DNA of 64,000 bases. Source: Dermatemys mawii (lineage: Eukaryota > Chordata > Testudines > Dermatemydidae). Under the pieces are notes generated by a model. That model was not told the origin of the DNA. It did not search any database and saw only the letters and a list, made by a program, of their open reading frames with translations. The stretch is taken from positions 1,716,477 to 1,780,476 of the forward strand of contig ML677478.1 of assembly GCA_007922305.1 (NCBI GenBank), read 5' to 3'. The position numbers and the translations under genes were made by a program. Positions 32,706 to 43,700 of this stretch are shown here, one piece after another. How positions within the stretch are numbered: position 1 is the stretch's first letter; each line of letters begins with the position of its first letter.

Positions 32706-34543
32706 TGTGATGGGTTCGGTCACAGAGACCCCCACTGGAACTGTCACCTGATGTGCTGAAATTACCTCTCATCCCATTTTTCCTGCCAGTCTGGGTCTCC
32801 AGAACCCTGCCTGGTTGATCCAGACACGCTCGTCCGCTGCAAGACAGACCCAGGCTCTGGGTCACACCCCCAAAGATGTAGATCTAGATTGAAACTAGCT
32901 CTGCAGGACACCTGTATCCAGCACACAGACACCCAGCTCAAAATTGGATCTAAATCCCAAATAAAGTAATTTTACCCCATATAAAGCTTATTCAGTATAA
33001 AATGATAAATATTCGCCCTCTATATCACTGCAAGGAAGTTATGCACAACTATATGCCCCCACGCCCGGTAACAATTACTTACACTGAGATTATAAATAAG
33101 CAAAAGTGATTTGATTAAGTAGAAAAAGTTGTATTTAAGTGGTTATCAGTCATAACAGACAGAACAAAGTAAGTCACAAAGGAAAATAAAGCAAAACACC
33201 CAAGGCTAAGCGTAATACACTCAGAAATCAGTTATAAATGTTAATTTCTCGCACCAGTTGTTATTTCAGGTAAAATATTTCTCGGGTCAGATGCCTTTTC
33301 TGACCTGGCTCCAGCTTGTTTTCACCCATCCCTGTGGTTGCCAGCCTTTTCTTTCCAGGTGCTTCCAGGTGTCTCTGTTGGGTGGGGCAGCCATCTCTTA
33401 AGCCAGCTGAAGACACTCACAGTTGGCTTTCCCACTTGATACAGAACTTCCCTATAGCTGGAGACCATTTTTTGGAACCCCACCCCTCTCTGGAAAAGTA
33501 CCAGCTTCATGATGAATTTCAGTATCAGGTGACATGGTTACATGACACTGTAAGATCCCAGTCTCCATTCTTCCTGGTTTATCTCACACATACACAGGAA
33601 GGCTTGCAGGTGAACAGAGCCATTCAGAGTTCATTGATTCTGAAGCACCTTTAATGGGCTCCACTTAACATGTCTACATTAGGATTATATCTTATTTTCC
33701 TAGGATGAATACACTAGGCTTGGCTACACTTGCACCTTTTACCGCAATAAAGCCCCCCAGAGTGCTCTAACTCACTCCCCATCCATACTGGCAAGGCACA
33801 TAGAGAGCTCTGACTCCCTGGCTAGAGCACACCTGGTACTCCACCTCCCGGAGCGGGATGATGTCTAATGTGTATTGAGTGAGATACTGAAGTCTCACTG
33901 TTAACAAGGGGTTACATTATTACACTCTGATTGATCTTCGGAAATGTCCCATAATCCCCTTATCTCAAGTGGCCTCTCTTGTGATTGTTGTCAACTCCTG
34001 CAGGAATGAGGAAGTGCCCTTTCAAAGTTCCATTTTGGAGAGCGGCTGCTTATCTGGCCTGAGAAAAAAAAACAAACAGCTACTGTTTGCTTTGAGTGAG
34101 TGAAAGAGAAGTGGTGACAGAGAGGGATCTAAACGTATAAGACAGCATGCTGATACTCTCTCACCACCCCAAAAACCCACTCTCTCTCCTCCTAGATACG
34201 CACAACACTCTCCCTGTCAAACTCCCCCCATTTGCAAAGCACTTTGCAGTCACTTGAACAGTGGGATAGCTGCCCATAATGCACCACTCCCAATGCAGCT
34301 GCAAGTGCAGCAAATGTGGCCAAACCAATGCACTTTTAGTTTCCAGTGTGGACAGTCTGGAGCACTTTCCCTAGTGCATTCTCAGGAGGCTGGTTTAACA
34401 CAAAGCACTCTACATACGGAAGTGTAGCCATACCCTTAGTAGATTAGAACCTTTATAATGTTATGATACATTGGGCACTTAGCATAAAGTGTATTCTAGT
34501 TATATCATATTCATAAACATATTTTCATAAATCATAGGGAGTG
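32706..34543 (-). mobile_element. LTR-A, inverted, split by a MITE
   Basis: Complement-strand LTR starting TGTGATGGGTTCGGTCACAG at its 3' end, running through the inverted poly-A-like region near 33110-33130 and the CACTTAACATG stretch to 33713. After the 719-bp MITE it resumes as GTAGATTAGAACC and ends near 34543 with ATAAATCATAGGGAGTG, where LTR-C was inserted. The first few bases of the LTR are lost. Confidence 0.6.
33717..34435. mobile_element. Harbinger-like MITE inserted in LTR-A
   Basis: Ends are GGCTTGGCTACACTTGC and, inverted, GGGTATGGCTACACTTCC. The flanks are CTA (33714-33716) and TTA (34436-34438), compatible with the 3-bp TWA target of PIF/Harbinger elements. 719 bp, no transposase. 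A shorter relative of its left part, inverted, lies at about 42128-42330. The superfamily is tentative; a CACTA or other TIR family is not excluded. Confidence 0.5.
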
Positions 34544-35559
34544 TGTCATAACCATACAGCTAAGGGTAGACTAGAGTTCCTCCTTACCTGGAAGGGGTTA
34601 AGAAGCTCAGATAACCTGGTTGGCACCTGAGCAAAAGAACCAATGGGGACAAAAGATACTATCAAATCTGGGGTGTGGGGAAGAGGCTTTGTTTGTGGTT
34701 TTTTTGTTTGTTTGTTCTCTAGGGAAGCAGAGAAGCATCAGGTCAGAAAACTCCTTCTCATATAAATCATTCTAAAATAAGTCTCAATATTGCAAAAGGA
34801 ATAAGTAAATAAGGCAAGGTAAGGTAAGGCAAGGCACATTTGATGGGGAGGGATAGCTCAGTGGTTTGAGCATTGTCCTGCTAAACACATGGTTGTGCAT
34901 TCAATTCTTGAGGAGGCCATTTAGCAATCTGGGGAAAAAGTCTGTTAGGGGACAGTACTTGGTCCTGCTAATGTAGGTAGGGGACTGTATTCAAGGTCCT
35001 TCCAGTTCCAGGACATAGGTATACCTCCATATATTATTACATTACCTTTTGTTTTCAACTTGTGAAATTTCCCTTTGCTAGAGGGAGGCTTATACTTGTT
35101 TTTTTTTTTAACTATGAAACTAAGGCGGGGGGTCCTCTGTGTTTTTTGAATCTTTTGTTACTCTAAAGTTATCTTCCATCCTGATTTTGCAGAGGTAGTT
35201 CTTCTAACTTTTCTTTAAATAAAATTCTTCTTTTAAGAACCCGATTGATTTTTCTATTGTTTTAAAGATCCAGGGGTTTGGGTTTGTGCTCACCTGTACC
35301 AACTGGTGAGGATATTATTCTAAAGCCTTTCCCAGGAAGAGGAAGTAGGCTTGGGAGGGATATATGGGGGAATAGGAGTTCCAAGTGGTCCTTGCCCTGA
35401 TTCTTTGTCTAAATCACTTAGTGGTGGCGGCATACCATCTAAGGACAAAGGATTTGTGCCTTGGGGAAGTTGTTAACCTAAGCTGGTAGAAATAAGTTTA
35501 GGGGGGCTTTTATGCTGATCCCCACTTGTGTACTTCAGAGTGGGGAGGGAACCCTGACA
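34544..35559 (+). mobile_element. LTR-C, solo LTR-like, with nested SINE
   Basis: Begins TGTCATAACCATACAGC and ends GGAACCCTGACA, so TG...CA with TGTCA/TGACA inverted ends. It includes GGGGTTAAGAAGCTCAG, AAATAAAATTC near 35215-35226 (poly-A type signal) and AAGAACCCGATTGATTTTTC. A SINE interrupts it at 34845-35025. A second copy in the opposite direction is at 35710-36546. Confidence 0.62.
34845..35025 (+). repeat. tRNA-derived SINE (turtle type)
   Basis: Starts GGGGAGGGATAGCTCAGTGG (A-box-like), with GGTTGTGCATTCAATTC about 35 nt later as B box. It continues into GAGGAGGCCATTTAGCAATC, GGTCCTGCTAATG and a CR1-like tail (CAAGGTCCTTCCAGTTCC). This arrangement matches the tRNA-derived SINEs known from cryptodiran turtles and is the best single clue to the organism. 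Confidence 0.75.
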
Positions 35560-35627
35560 AATCTGGACAGAAAACAGTGACTTGTGACTCTGCTGTGAGA
35601 GAATCAGGGTGAAAATCATCTCAGTCC
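35560..35627 (-). other. Shred of an OR gene intron
   Basis: GGACAGAAAACAGTGACTTG then GACTCTGCTGTGAGAGAATC matches the intron just upstream of the OR acceptors (for example 1716-1750 and 24305-24345). It is stranded between LTR-C and a CR1 piece with no OR nearby, and marks a lost or rearranged gene copy. Confidence 0.65.
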
Positions 35628-35709
35628 AGGGCAGTTTACGTTGGATATTAGGAAAAACATCCCAACAGTGAGGGTGGTTAAGCACTGGAATAACTTGCCT
35701 GGATAGGAT
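35628..35709 (+). repeat. CR1 LINE, left piece of a split copy
   Basis: GGATATTAGGAAAAACATCC, GGTGGTTAAGCACTGGAATA and ACTTGCCTGGATAGG belong to the CR1 3' region. The copy stops at about 35709 and resumes at 36559, so the inverted LTR-C inserted into it. Confidence 0.75.
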
Positions 35710-36546
35710 TGCCTAATCACTCTGAACTCTAGGGTACAGATGTGGGGACCCATATGAAAAAAAAAGAAATACCCCCCAGCTTATCTTACCAATTTAGGTT
35801 AAAACTTCCCCAAGACACAAGTTACCCCTGTGTCTGGAACAGTATGCTGCCACCACCAAGCAAAAACCCCAAAGCTAGGGACAGGGCCACTTGGAGCCCC
35901 CTCTCTCTTTTCAAAAAAAAAAATCCCCCCAAGCCTATACCTCCCTCCTTAGGAAAGACTTGAGAAAATAAAACCCTCACTAATTCTGCTAGGTGAGCCT
36001 GATTCAAAAACCTGAATCTTACACAGTGGAAAACAAAACAGTCCAATTCTTAAAGGAAAGATTTTAATTAAAGAAAAAAAGAAAGAACAAATCCCTTATC
36101 AAAAAGATCAGTAGAAAAGCACTTATAATCACAAAAGGAATCAAAGAGAAAAACCCACAGAGGAACTCCTCCCCTCCCTCTGCTGAGTCTCTCTCTCTCT
36201 CAGTTCAAGTTACAGAAACAACACAAGGATATTTCCAAAAGACCTGAGAAATTCATGAGTGAGATAACACAAACATAAAACTAAAATGGCCTTGCCTGGC
36301 TAACTTTACTTACTCTTCCTGTGTAGAAAGGTTATAGATAGATGGAGAAAAGAAATCTGTCTGATTCACTCAAGAGCCCCAGAGCGAATTCAAGAGCAAA
36401 ACCAAAGGCTTTCCCTCCCCCTCAGGTTTAAAAAATCTTTGGTTCCCATTGGTTCTTTTGGTCAGATGCCTGATTCAGGTTTCCCTTTGAGTGTCTTAAC
36501 CCCTTACAGGTAAACAGGAATTGTAGGCTACTTTATACTTATGACA
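35710..36546 (-). mobile_element. LTR-C, inverted copy inside CR1
   Basis: The right boundary is sharp: the complement starts TGTCATAAGTATAAAGTAGCC at 36546, followed by the purine-rich and GGGGTTAAGACACTC segments of LTR-C. The left boundary near 35710 is less certain. It contains the inverse of the AATTAAAATC-type poly-A region near 36060. No internal region; probably a solo LTR. Confidence 0.62.
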
Positions 36547-36558
36547 CTATGATTTGAG

Positions 36559-36690
36559 ACTTTAAAGAGCAGGTTGGACAAACACCTGTCAGGGATGGTA
36601 TAGAAAATACTTACCATGAGTGCAGGGGACTGGACTAGTTGACCCCTCCAAGTGCCCTCCAGTCCTACAATTCTATGATCCTAGAAAGTG
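36559..36690 (+). repeat. CR1 LINE, right piece of the split copy
   Basis: Resumes with TTTAAAGAGCAGGTTGGACA, AACACCTGTCAGGGATGG, GAGTGCAGGGGACTGGACTA and ends TCCTACAATTCTATGATCC, the usual CR1 terminus. Confidence 0.8.
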
Positions 36691-36769
36691 TCTTGCACCA
36701 GGGAGATGCCAGCCTGAGTACTGGGCAGGACAAGGGACATGCACATGCTTACAGTTGACATTCAGCTCC

Positions 36770-36925
36770 ACTGTACCCTACACCACATGCACACACATAG
36801 TGCCAACAGCACACCAAAACACATACACACACAGAAGGTGCAGTATACATACATATACAGTGCCCACTTCACACCAAACACACCCAGAGTCAGAGTGCCC
36901 ACTATAAACACACAGTCTGACACTG
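36770..36925 (+). repeat. CA-rich minisatellite
   Basis: Shorter copy of the CA-rich array (ATACACACACAGAAGGTGCA, ACAGTGCCCACTTCACACCA) in the same position after a CR1 tail. Confidence 0.8.
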
Positions 36926-36957
36926 AGCTTGATCAGAATGCAGAATAATCTCTACTG

Positions 36958-37277
36958 TGGCGGTTCTCAAACTTACCGCTGCCGCTACCCATTTTTCCTC
37001 TCCCCCGCAGCTCCGCGGACCCTTGCATGTCTGCTGAAAAGCCACCAAATAAATTACTTCCTCATTCGTTGGCTTTTCGGCAAACATGCCGAGCGCTCCC
37101 ATGACTGCTGAAAGTGAAAGTAATCACTTCGGGAGCGCTCGCCATGTTCACCGAAAAGCTGCCGAATTCACAAGTAATTCATTTAATGGCTTTTCAGCAG
37201 CGGCAGTACCTCGCAACCCCCCGAGAACCAGACAGCAACCCCTTAGGAGGTTGCGACCCCCGGTTTGAGAACCCTTG
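36958..37277. mobile_element. hAT (Charlie-like) non-autonomous element with 8-bp target-site duplication
   Basis: Flanked by CTCTACTG at 36950-36957 and 37278-37285. Terminal repeats TGGCGGTTCTCAAAC and, inverted, CAAGGGTTCTCAAACC match the GGTTCTCAAAC ends of Charlie-type hAT elements. The empty site is seen in the paralogous block at 13912-13930 (AATTTCTACTGGGAACC). The inside is GC-rich with paired segments near GGAGCGCTCG. 320 bp, no transposase. Confidence 0.8.
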
Positions 37278-37399
37278 CTCTACTGGGAAGCTGGGACATT
37301 TGGAATATTTCAAACTATCTTGAACAAAGAGAACCCAAGGGGATTCTGCTGCCCTGGCAGGGAGATAGGACTAGATTTCCCAGTTGATCTTTTCCATCG

Positions 37400-38280
37400 G
37401 CAGGTATTTGGAGGCTTAGTTTATGCTTTAAAGATAGATCAACAGAGCTCCATCACACAATGCAAGGAAACATTTCACACTCTGTGCAAGGCACTCACTT
37501 GTACTGACCCTCAGTGTAGTTCTTCCATTGACTTAGCTACTGTCTCTCAGAGATGTGGATTAATTACGTCAATGGAAAACTCCCATCCATCAGTGTGGAA
37601 AGCTTCTACACTACAGCCTTGCTGCACACCATAGCTGAGTCAATGTAATGGTTTTAGTATAGACATTCCCTGAAGCAATGGGAATTGTTTGCCCATGACT
37701 TAGTGGTAACTCTTTGTTTTTCCTCCTTTTACTTAAAATGAGTTGAGGACTGAAACAGTAATTGCTCAGAACCCTAAAATCAGACTTAGAGTCAAATCAA
37801 CCCCTGTTTACTAAACACACCATTGTTACCCTTAAAACCTCTGTAGCTGCTTCCTTGGGTGACAGAGGTTAAATTTGGCTTTGATTACTGATATTTGCTC
37901 CCTGAAGCATCATTACTCCCAGGACAACAGGTGTGCACATCACATGCAATTAATTTTCCTGTTGTGTCTTCCCTTGTGGAAATGGAACACAGAGAAACAG
38001 AGCATCAGCTGGTCTGGATCATTGTCTCTCTCATCAAGTCTTTTTAATATGGTACGAAACAGGTGAATATATTCCCTTTTATATGTTGGTCACCTCCCCA
38101 AATGTCTCTTTAAGTAATTGCCCAGTGTTGGGAAGGTGTCTAGAAATGGGTGAATTTTTTCAGGACTAATAATTGATTGTCAAAAACAATAGTGTTTGAA
38201 CTGACATGGAACTATTCCCAAATGTGTTATAATGACTCCCATCAGCTTTGTCCAAAAACAATGTGTGTGTTCATGTGGAG
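37400..38280 (+). repeat. Block X with MITE, copy 2
   Basis: Same order as 14045-15020: TTTATGCTTTAAAGATAGAT, TTCTTCCATTGACTTAGCTA, GTTTTAGTATAGACATTCCC (MITE about 37405-37680), then TTGGGTGACAGAGGTTAA and TCTTTAAGTAATTGCCCAGTG. No gene. Confidence 0.5.
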
Positions 38281-38284
38281 GATT

Positions 38285-38430
38285 TAGATGCCGGCCGCAA
38301 TGCAGACACCGTAGGAGTTGGTGGTGGTCCTTTCCCTTCTAATTTTTAACCCAATAGCTGAGTCTTCACTTTTGAGGTTGGAGATCCAGATTCAATTCCT
38401 CTTTCTGTCCAGTGATGGGCAAAGCTATGG
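38285..38430 (+). repeat. SINE-like element
   Basis: GGTGGTCCTTTCCCTTCTAA, then AACCCAATAGCTGAG and GGAGATCCAGATTCAATTCC, the last like a polymerase III B box. The inverted relative at 50763-50900 has the same boundary with LTR-A, so this pair was duplicated together. Confidence 0.4.
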
Positions 38431-39548
38431 TGACATTGCACCCCATATGCTTTATGAAAATCTGCTTATGAATATGACATAATTGGAATATGCTTAATGC
38501 TAAGTGTCCCATGTAACATATCATTACAAAGGTTATAATCTACTGAGTGTGTTCATCCTGTTTCTTTACATTGATTATTTCTATGTCTGGAGTTAGAAGA
38601 ATAAGATATAAACTTATATTACTGATGTAGACAAATTAAGTGGAGGCCATTAAAGGTCCTTCAGAATCAATGAATTGTAAATGGTTCTGTTTACCGGCAA
38701 GTCCTCTTGTGTACATGTGGGACAACCCAGGAAGAATGGAGACTTACAGTGGCCTTTGACCATGTGATCAGATACTGAAATCCATCTTCAAGCTGGTACT
38801 TTTCCAGAGGGGAGAGGAATTCCATACAAAGATTTCCCACCTAAGGAAAGTTCTATATCAAGTGGGGAAGCAAACAATGTGTGTCTTCAGCTGCCTTTAG
38901 AGAGTCTTCCCACCCCACAGAGATACCTGCAAGCACCTATAAAGAAAAGGACTGTAATCACAGGGGAGGGTGAGAACAAGCTGGATCCAGATGAGAAAAG
39001 GCATCTGACCTGAGAAGGATTTTATCTGAAGAAACAACTGGGCTGAAAAGTTAAGATTTGTAACTGATTTCTGAGTGTATTAAGCTTAGACTTGTGTATT
39101 CCTACTTAAAACCACTTAAAATCCACTTTTTTAACGTAATACAATAACTTTGGTTTAATAAAAAATGCAGTGTCAGTAATTGTTTCCTGGGGCAGAGCAA
39201 ACAGCTCTGAATATCTCTCTATCAGTGATATAGAGGGAAAACATTTCTCATTTTACCCTGTATAAGCTTTATACTGAGTAAAAATGGCTTTACTTGGAGT
39301 TTAGATCCCGTTGGGAGCTGGGTGTCTGCAAACTGGATACAGGTGTCCTGCTGAGAGAGTTTCAATCTAGATCTTCATTTCTGGGGGCGTGGACCACACC
39401 CTGGATCTGTGTTGTAGCAGGCAAGTGTGTCTGGCTCAACAAGGCAGGGTTGTGGAGGCCCAGACTGGCAGGTAAAATGAGCTCATAAGTACTTTCTGCA
39501 CATCAGGTGGAAGTCTTAATGAGGATGTCCATGACCAAAATGGTCACA
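38431..39548 (+). mobile_element. LTR-A, near full length (about 1.1 kb)
   Basis: Best copy of the family: TGACATTGCACCCCATATGC at the 5' end, AAGCTGGTACTTTTCCAGAG near 38790, AAGGATTTTATCTGAAG near 39015, an ACTTAATA-type poly-A region (here decayed to CGTAATACAATAAC) near 39135, TATAAGCTTTATACTG near 39260 and GGTCACA at the 3' end (39548). The OR6 3' flank (CTCTGCGCTTGGG) follows directly. TG...CA ends suggest an LTR. Confidence 0.6.
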
Positions 39549-39968
39549 CTCTGCGCTTGGGTTTCCTGCATTTCCAGAAAGCATCTCAGCCCCTGAGTGA
39601 TGTGCTAATCCAGTCTCAGTTGTTCTCAATCTCTCCTTTCAAAGTTATTCTACTGTGGGTAACTAACTAAATAACCATTGGAACAGAGACGAGAAGTTGA
39701 GAATCTCATCCTCTGGATTGTGCCTCTCTACACCAGCTATAGAATCATTATCTCTCTATCTATCTCTCTGGCCCTGTGATGCTTCCCGTGATTTCTCCAT
39801 TGATCCCAGTTGGGGCCTGCAGACCTTGTTGAATTGCAAATAAATTAATAATAATATAAAAATGAATAATACAACCTCGGGCTCTGCAAAATTACTTTGC
39901 AATGGGATGGGAATTGAATTCACCTGTTTCCACTCACCATCACTAAACCAGTACTGAGTTGAACAGAT

Positions 39969-40907
39969 TTAGGAATTGTTTAGGAGTTTATTCATTGATC
40001 TCCTCAGGGCGTCCTTCACCTCCGTGTTCCTCAGGCTGTAGATGAGGGGGTTCAACATGGGGATCAACAGTGTGTAAAACACTGAGGCCACTTTGTCTGT
40101 GTCCATGGAATAGCTGGAGGGGGGATGTAAATATATGAAAAATTGGATGCCACAAAACAGGACCACAGAGGTCAAGTGAAAAGAGCAGGTGGAGAAGGCT
40201 TTGCGCCGGCTCTCAGTAGAGCGGATTCGCAGGATGGTGGAGATGATATAGACATAGGAGAGAAGAACAGTCACAAAGCCGGTAACTTGAATGCAGCACA
40301 TGGAAGCAAACATCACAATCTCATTGATGTGGGTGTCAGAACAGGAGAGCACCCACAGTGGGGGGACATCACAGAAGAAATGATTGATGATGTTGGAGCT
40401 GCAGAATGACAGCCAAAATGTAAGCCATGTGTGTATCACTGAATCCACCAGCCCCACAGAGTACAACACTACCACCAGCTGTTTACAAAGCTCCCTGGAC
40501 ATGGTGACCGTGTACAGAAGTGGATTACAGATAGCCACATAACGATCATACGCCATCACAGCCAGCAAGAGGCCCTCAGCATCTGCAACAGCGATAGAAA
40601 GAGACATTTGCACAGCACAAGCAGTGAAGGAAATTCTTTTCCTCTCAGCTAAGAAATTCAGCAGCATCTTAGGGGAAATTATCGAAGAAAAGCAGAGGTC
40701 ACAGAAAGACAAATTACTGAGAAAAAAGTACATGGGGGTGTGGAGTCGTGGATCAATCCAGATTAACAAGATCATCCCCCCATTCCCCACCAGTGTGATA
40801 CCATAAATCAGTAGGAACACCACAAACAGGGGAACCTGCAGCTCCGAATGATCTGTCAGTCCTGAGAGAATGAACTCAGTCACCTCCGAGTGATTCCCCT
40901 TTTCCAT
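39969..40907 (-). CDS. Olfactory receptor OR6 (class II, family 5/8/9-like), intact
   Basis: Odorant receptor of 312 residues with all core motifs (GN 41-42, PMYFFL 58-63, C97, [10 protein letters not shown] 118-127, [10 protein letters not shown] 236-245, NPLIYSLRN 286-294). It is tryptophan-rich for this array: W50 at the TM1/loop border and two in [10 protein letters not shown] (161, 165), plus [11 protein letters not shown] in loop 2, shared as PPLW with OR8. TM5 has [14 protein letters not shown] like OR4 and OR8. H261 replaces Arg at the outer end of TM6. The leader's acceptor is altered: paralogues have TTCATTACAG, here TTCATTGCTGAG (complement of 40977-40988), so the AG is 2 nt later. 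The predicted intron is about 634 bp. Ligand unknown. Confidence 0.97.
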   Translation of the reverse strand: MEKGNHSEVTEFILSGLTDHSELQVPLFVVFLLIYGITLVGNGGMILLIWIDPRLHTPMYFFLSNLSFCDLCFSSIISPKMLLNFLAERKRISFTACAVQMSLSIAVADAEGLLLAVMAYDRYVAICNPLLYTVTMSRELCKQLVVVLYSVGLVDSVIHTWLTFWLSFCSSNIINHFFCDVPPLWVLSCSDTHINEIVMFASMCCIQVTGFVTVLLSYVYIISTILRIRSTESRRKAFSTCSFHLTSVVLFCGIQFFIYLHPPSSYSMDTDKVASVFYTLLIPMLNPLIYSLRNTEVKDALRRSMNKLLNNS

Positions 40908-41604
40908 CTCCTCTCAACAGAGATCAGAAAGTTACAGAGATGTGGGCAGATGGGTGGTGCGGAAAACTTGTCCCTTCTCAGCAATGAAGTAACTGAAGAT
41001 AAATGGAGATCAGTTTCTTAATGGACATCAATACCCGCTCAGGGTAGGGCTTAGTCCACAGAACCAGATGTTCACAGCTGGTCATTCCAGGTGTTCGATA
41101 AAATACACACACTGCGTATATACAATAACACACAGATTAGTCATGCCCCACATGAACACTCCTGTTCACTAATCCGAACAGCAAACAGTGACTTGTGACT
41201 CTGCAGTAAGAGAATCAGAGTCAAAATTTTCTCAGTTTGAAGAGATTATTTTTAGCTCAAAAAGGGGTGAGAGTACAAGAGTCTCAATCTTTCTACCATC
41301 GTTGGGCAATGTGAGCTCTGTTGCTTGGCATGACGGTTTTTGGTAAGTCTTCCTGACAGTTCAAATTAAGCTTTTGGGCATTTACTTTAGCCTGTATGAA
41401 AACCCAGAGACATAATGGAAAGCCCTGGCTTTGGTGACTATGGAATTGGAAATTTTTTTCAACCAAGGAGACTGGTCCTTTAGCTGAAGGGGTAGCTGTT
41501 CGGACTTAGTCCTTTAGTGCTGGAGGTTTTGAATTCAATTCCTGCCAATCACCATGGTGTCTGCGTGGGTGTGTGTGTGTGTGACTCTAATTCAGGACAA
41601 TAGC

Positions 41605-41825
41605 ACGTACCTGCTGAGAAGAGAGAGAGGGATGTGCTGGCATTTCCCCATCAACAGAAACTGCCAGTTTGGAGCAGTTGGGAAGTTTTATACTGAGATG
41701 TGTGATCTATGGGACGTGATCCCTGGAACGACTGGGAATAGCTGAGCTCAGAGCCCCATAACAACTAATTAATGTGTTCAGTGAACCAATGCCTCCATGG
41801 TGTAATTGGTGCTCTGGAGATTAAT
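41605..41825 (-). promoter_or_regulatory. OR6 promoter, non-coding exon 1 and splice donor
   Basis: The composite site at 41803-41825 reads TAATTGGTGCTCTGGAGA then TTAAT; the O/E-like core is CTC-TG-GAG, still palindromic but two bases away from CCC-TG-GGG in a symmetrical way. TATAAAA is the complement of 41686-41692. Exon 1 ends CAG at 41613-41611 with donor GTACGT (complement of 41605-41610), 75 bp from TATA. Confidence 0.6.
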
Positions 41826-41888
41826 TTGACCCACTCTTTCTTCCTGTGTTATTAAATGATGCAATTTCTAACAGAGATACAGAGTATG

Positions 41889-43302
41889 TATGACACTTCA
41901 CTCCATATGCTTAGTGAAAATATGCTTATGAATAAGACATAACTGGAATATGATTTATTCTAAGTGCCCCATATAACATATCATTATAAAGGTTATAATT
42001 AACTGTGATCATCCTATTTGTTCTCATACTTTATCTTTATGTGTGGAGTTAGGAGAATAAGATATAAATTTCTGTTGCTCATGAAGACATATTAAGTGGA
42101 AACCATTAAAGATGCTTCAGAATAACGTAACTCTTCATTCACACTGAGTCTGCAGCATCTCAGCCAACACGCATTAGACATTATCCCTCTCGGGGAGGTG
42201 GAGTACCAGAAGTGCTCCAGCCAGGGAGTCAGAGCACTCTACCTGCCGTGCCAATGTGGATGGGGAGTGAGTTAAAGTACTCTGGGGGGCTTTATTGTGT
42301 TAAAACGTGCAAGTATAGCCAAGACCTTAGTGTGTTCATCCTAGGAGAATCAGATATAAAATGCATTACTGATGTAGACATGTTAAGTGGCTCCAATTAA
42401 AGGTGCTTCAGAATCAATGAGCTGTGAATGGCTCTGTTTGCCTGCAAGCCTTCCTGTGTATGTGTGGGACAACCCAGGAAGAATGAAGACTGGGGTCTTA
42501 CAGTGTCATGTGACCATGTCACCTGATACTGAAATCCATAGTGAAGCTGGTACTTTTCCAGATGGGAGTGGAATTGCATACAAAGGTTTCCCCCCTTAGG
42601 GAAGTTCTATATCAAGTTGGGAAGCCAACAATGAATGCCTTCAGCTGGCTTAGGAGATGGCCTCCCCACCCCACAGGGATACCTTAAAGCACCTGGAAAG
42701 TAAAGCACCCTCACCACAGTGGTGGGTGAGAGTAGGCTGGACATAGATCAGAAAAGGCATCTGACCTGAGAAGGATTTTACCTGATGTAACAACAAGACG
42801 TAGAAGTCAACATTTGTAACTGAGTTTTGAGTGTATTAAGCTTAGCCTTGCGTATTTTAATTTGTGACTTACTTTGTTCTGTCTGCTTCTACTTAAAACC
42901 ACATAAATCCTACTTTTTGGACTTAATAAAATCACTTTTGTTTATTTATAATTTCAGTGTAAGAAATTGCTACTCAGGGGCTGGGGACAAACAGCTGTGT
43001 GTAATTCTCTTGCAGTGATATGGAGGGCAATTATTTATCATGTTACTCTGTATAAACTTTATACATAGTAAACCAGATTTATTTGGGGTTTAGATGCTAT
43101 TGGGAGCTCAATGTCTGCTTGCTGGAGACAGGTGTACTTGTGTGCTGGTTTCAGTCTCGATCTGCAGCTTTGCAGGTGTGGTCCAGACCCTGGGTCTGTG
43201 TTGAAGCAGGCAAGCGTGTCTGGCTCAACAAGGCAGGATTCAGGAGGCCTAGGCTGGCAGGGGAAATAGGATCTGAGGTAATTTCAACACATCAGGTGAC
43301 AG
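41889..43302 (+). mobile_element. LTR-A composite: 5' piece, MITE remnant, then the rest of an LTR-A
   Basis: 41889-42127 is the LTR-A 5' part (TGTATGACACTTCACTCC to AAAGATGCTTCAGAAT). 42128-42330 is a remnant of the MITE at 33717-34435, inverted, ending GCAAGTATAGCCAAGACC. From 42331 LTR-A restarts at GTGTGTTCATCCTAGG, the very position where the MITE sits in the 32706-34543 copy, and continues past the poly-A-like TTAATAAAATCAC near 42920 to about 43302. About 150 bp of LTR is therefore present twice. Confidence 0.55.
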
Positions 43303-43700
43303 GAGCGAGGGAGGGAAATGGCATGTTCAGAGATATTTTGTTGCAGCATCTACAGAGATCTTCGGTGTTAACCACCAACTCGGGGAATATCCTCCTTTTT
43401 GCATCCTGCCCTGCCCTTCACATTTTCCCTGAGGACTGCCCAAGGCACCTCCAGGTCACAGAAGGTAGAGAAGTCGGGAGGAGGAGTTATGAGTATGACT
43501 CCTAGAGGAAGTAGGGATACAGTGTTTCCTGGGAAGAGATCTGGAGTGACAGGTTTGGGAGTTTCTGAATGCAGAGATGTGTGGCTTTTGGTTGTTTCTA
43601 CTAGTGTTCAGAGAAGCAGAACTTTGCATACATTCTTAATAACCTTTTCCCCATGGATTATATCAAAGAATATCGCTGACTAGGTTTAGGCCTCAGGCAA
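43303..43700 (-). repeat. Piece of the distal block, inverted relative to unit 1
   Basis: Contains GGAGTTATGAGTATGACTCC, AGGAAGTAGGGATACAGTG and CCCCATGGATTATATCAAAG, matching the complement of 4500-4760. The same orientation is found at 53623-53830. Confidence 0.5.

Noticed and set aside
34851..34925. Possible tRNA gene from A- and B-box-like sequences
   Set aside because: The body cannot form a clear cloverleaf and it continues into the SINE tail with CR1-like 3' end; it is a tRNA-derived SINE.
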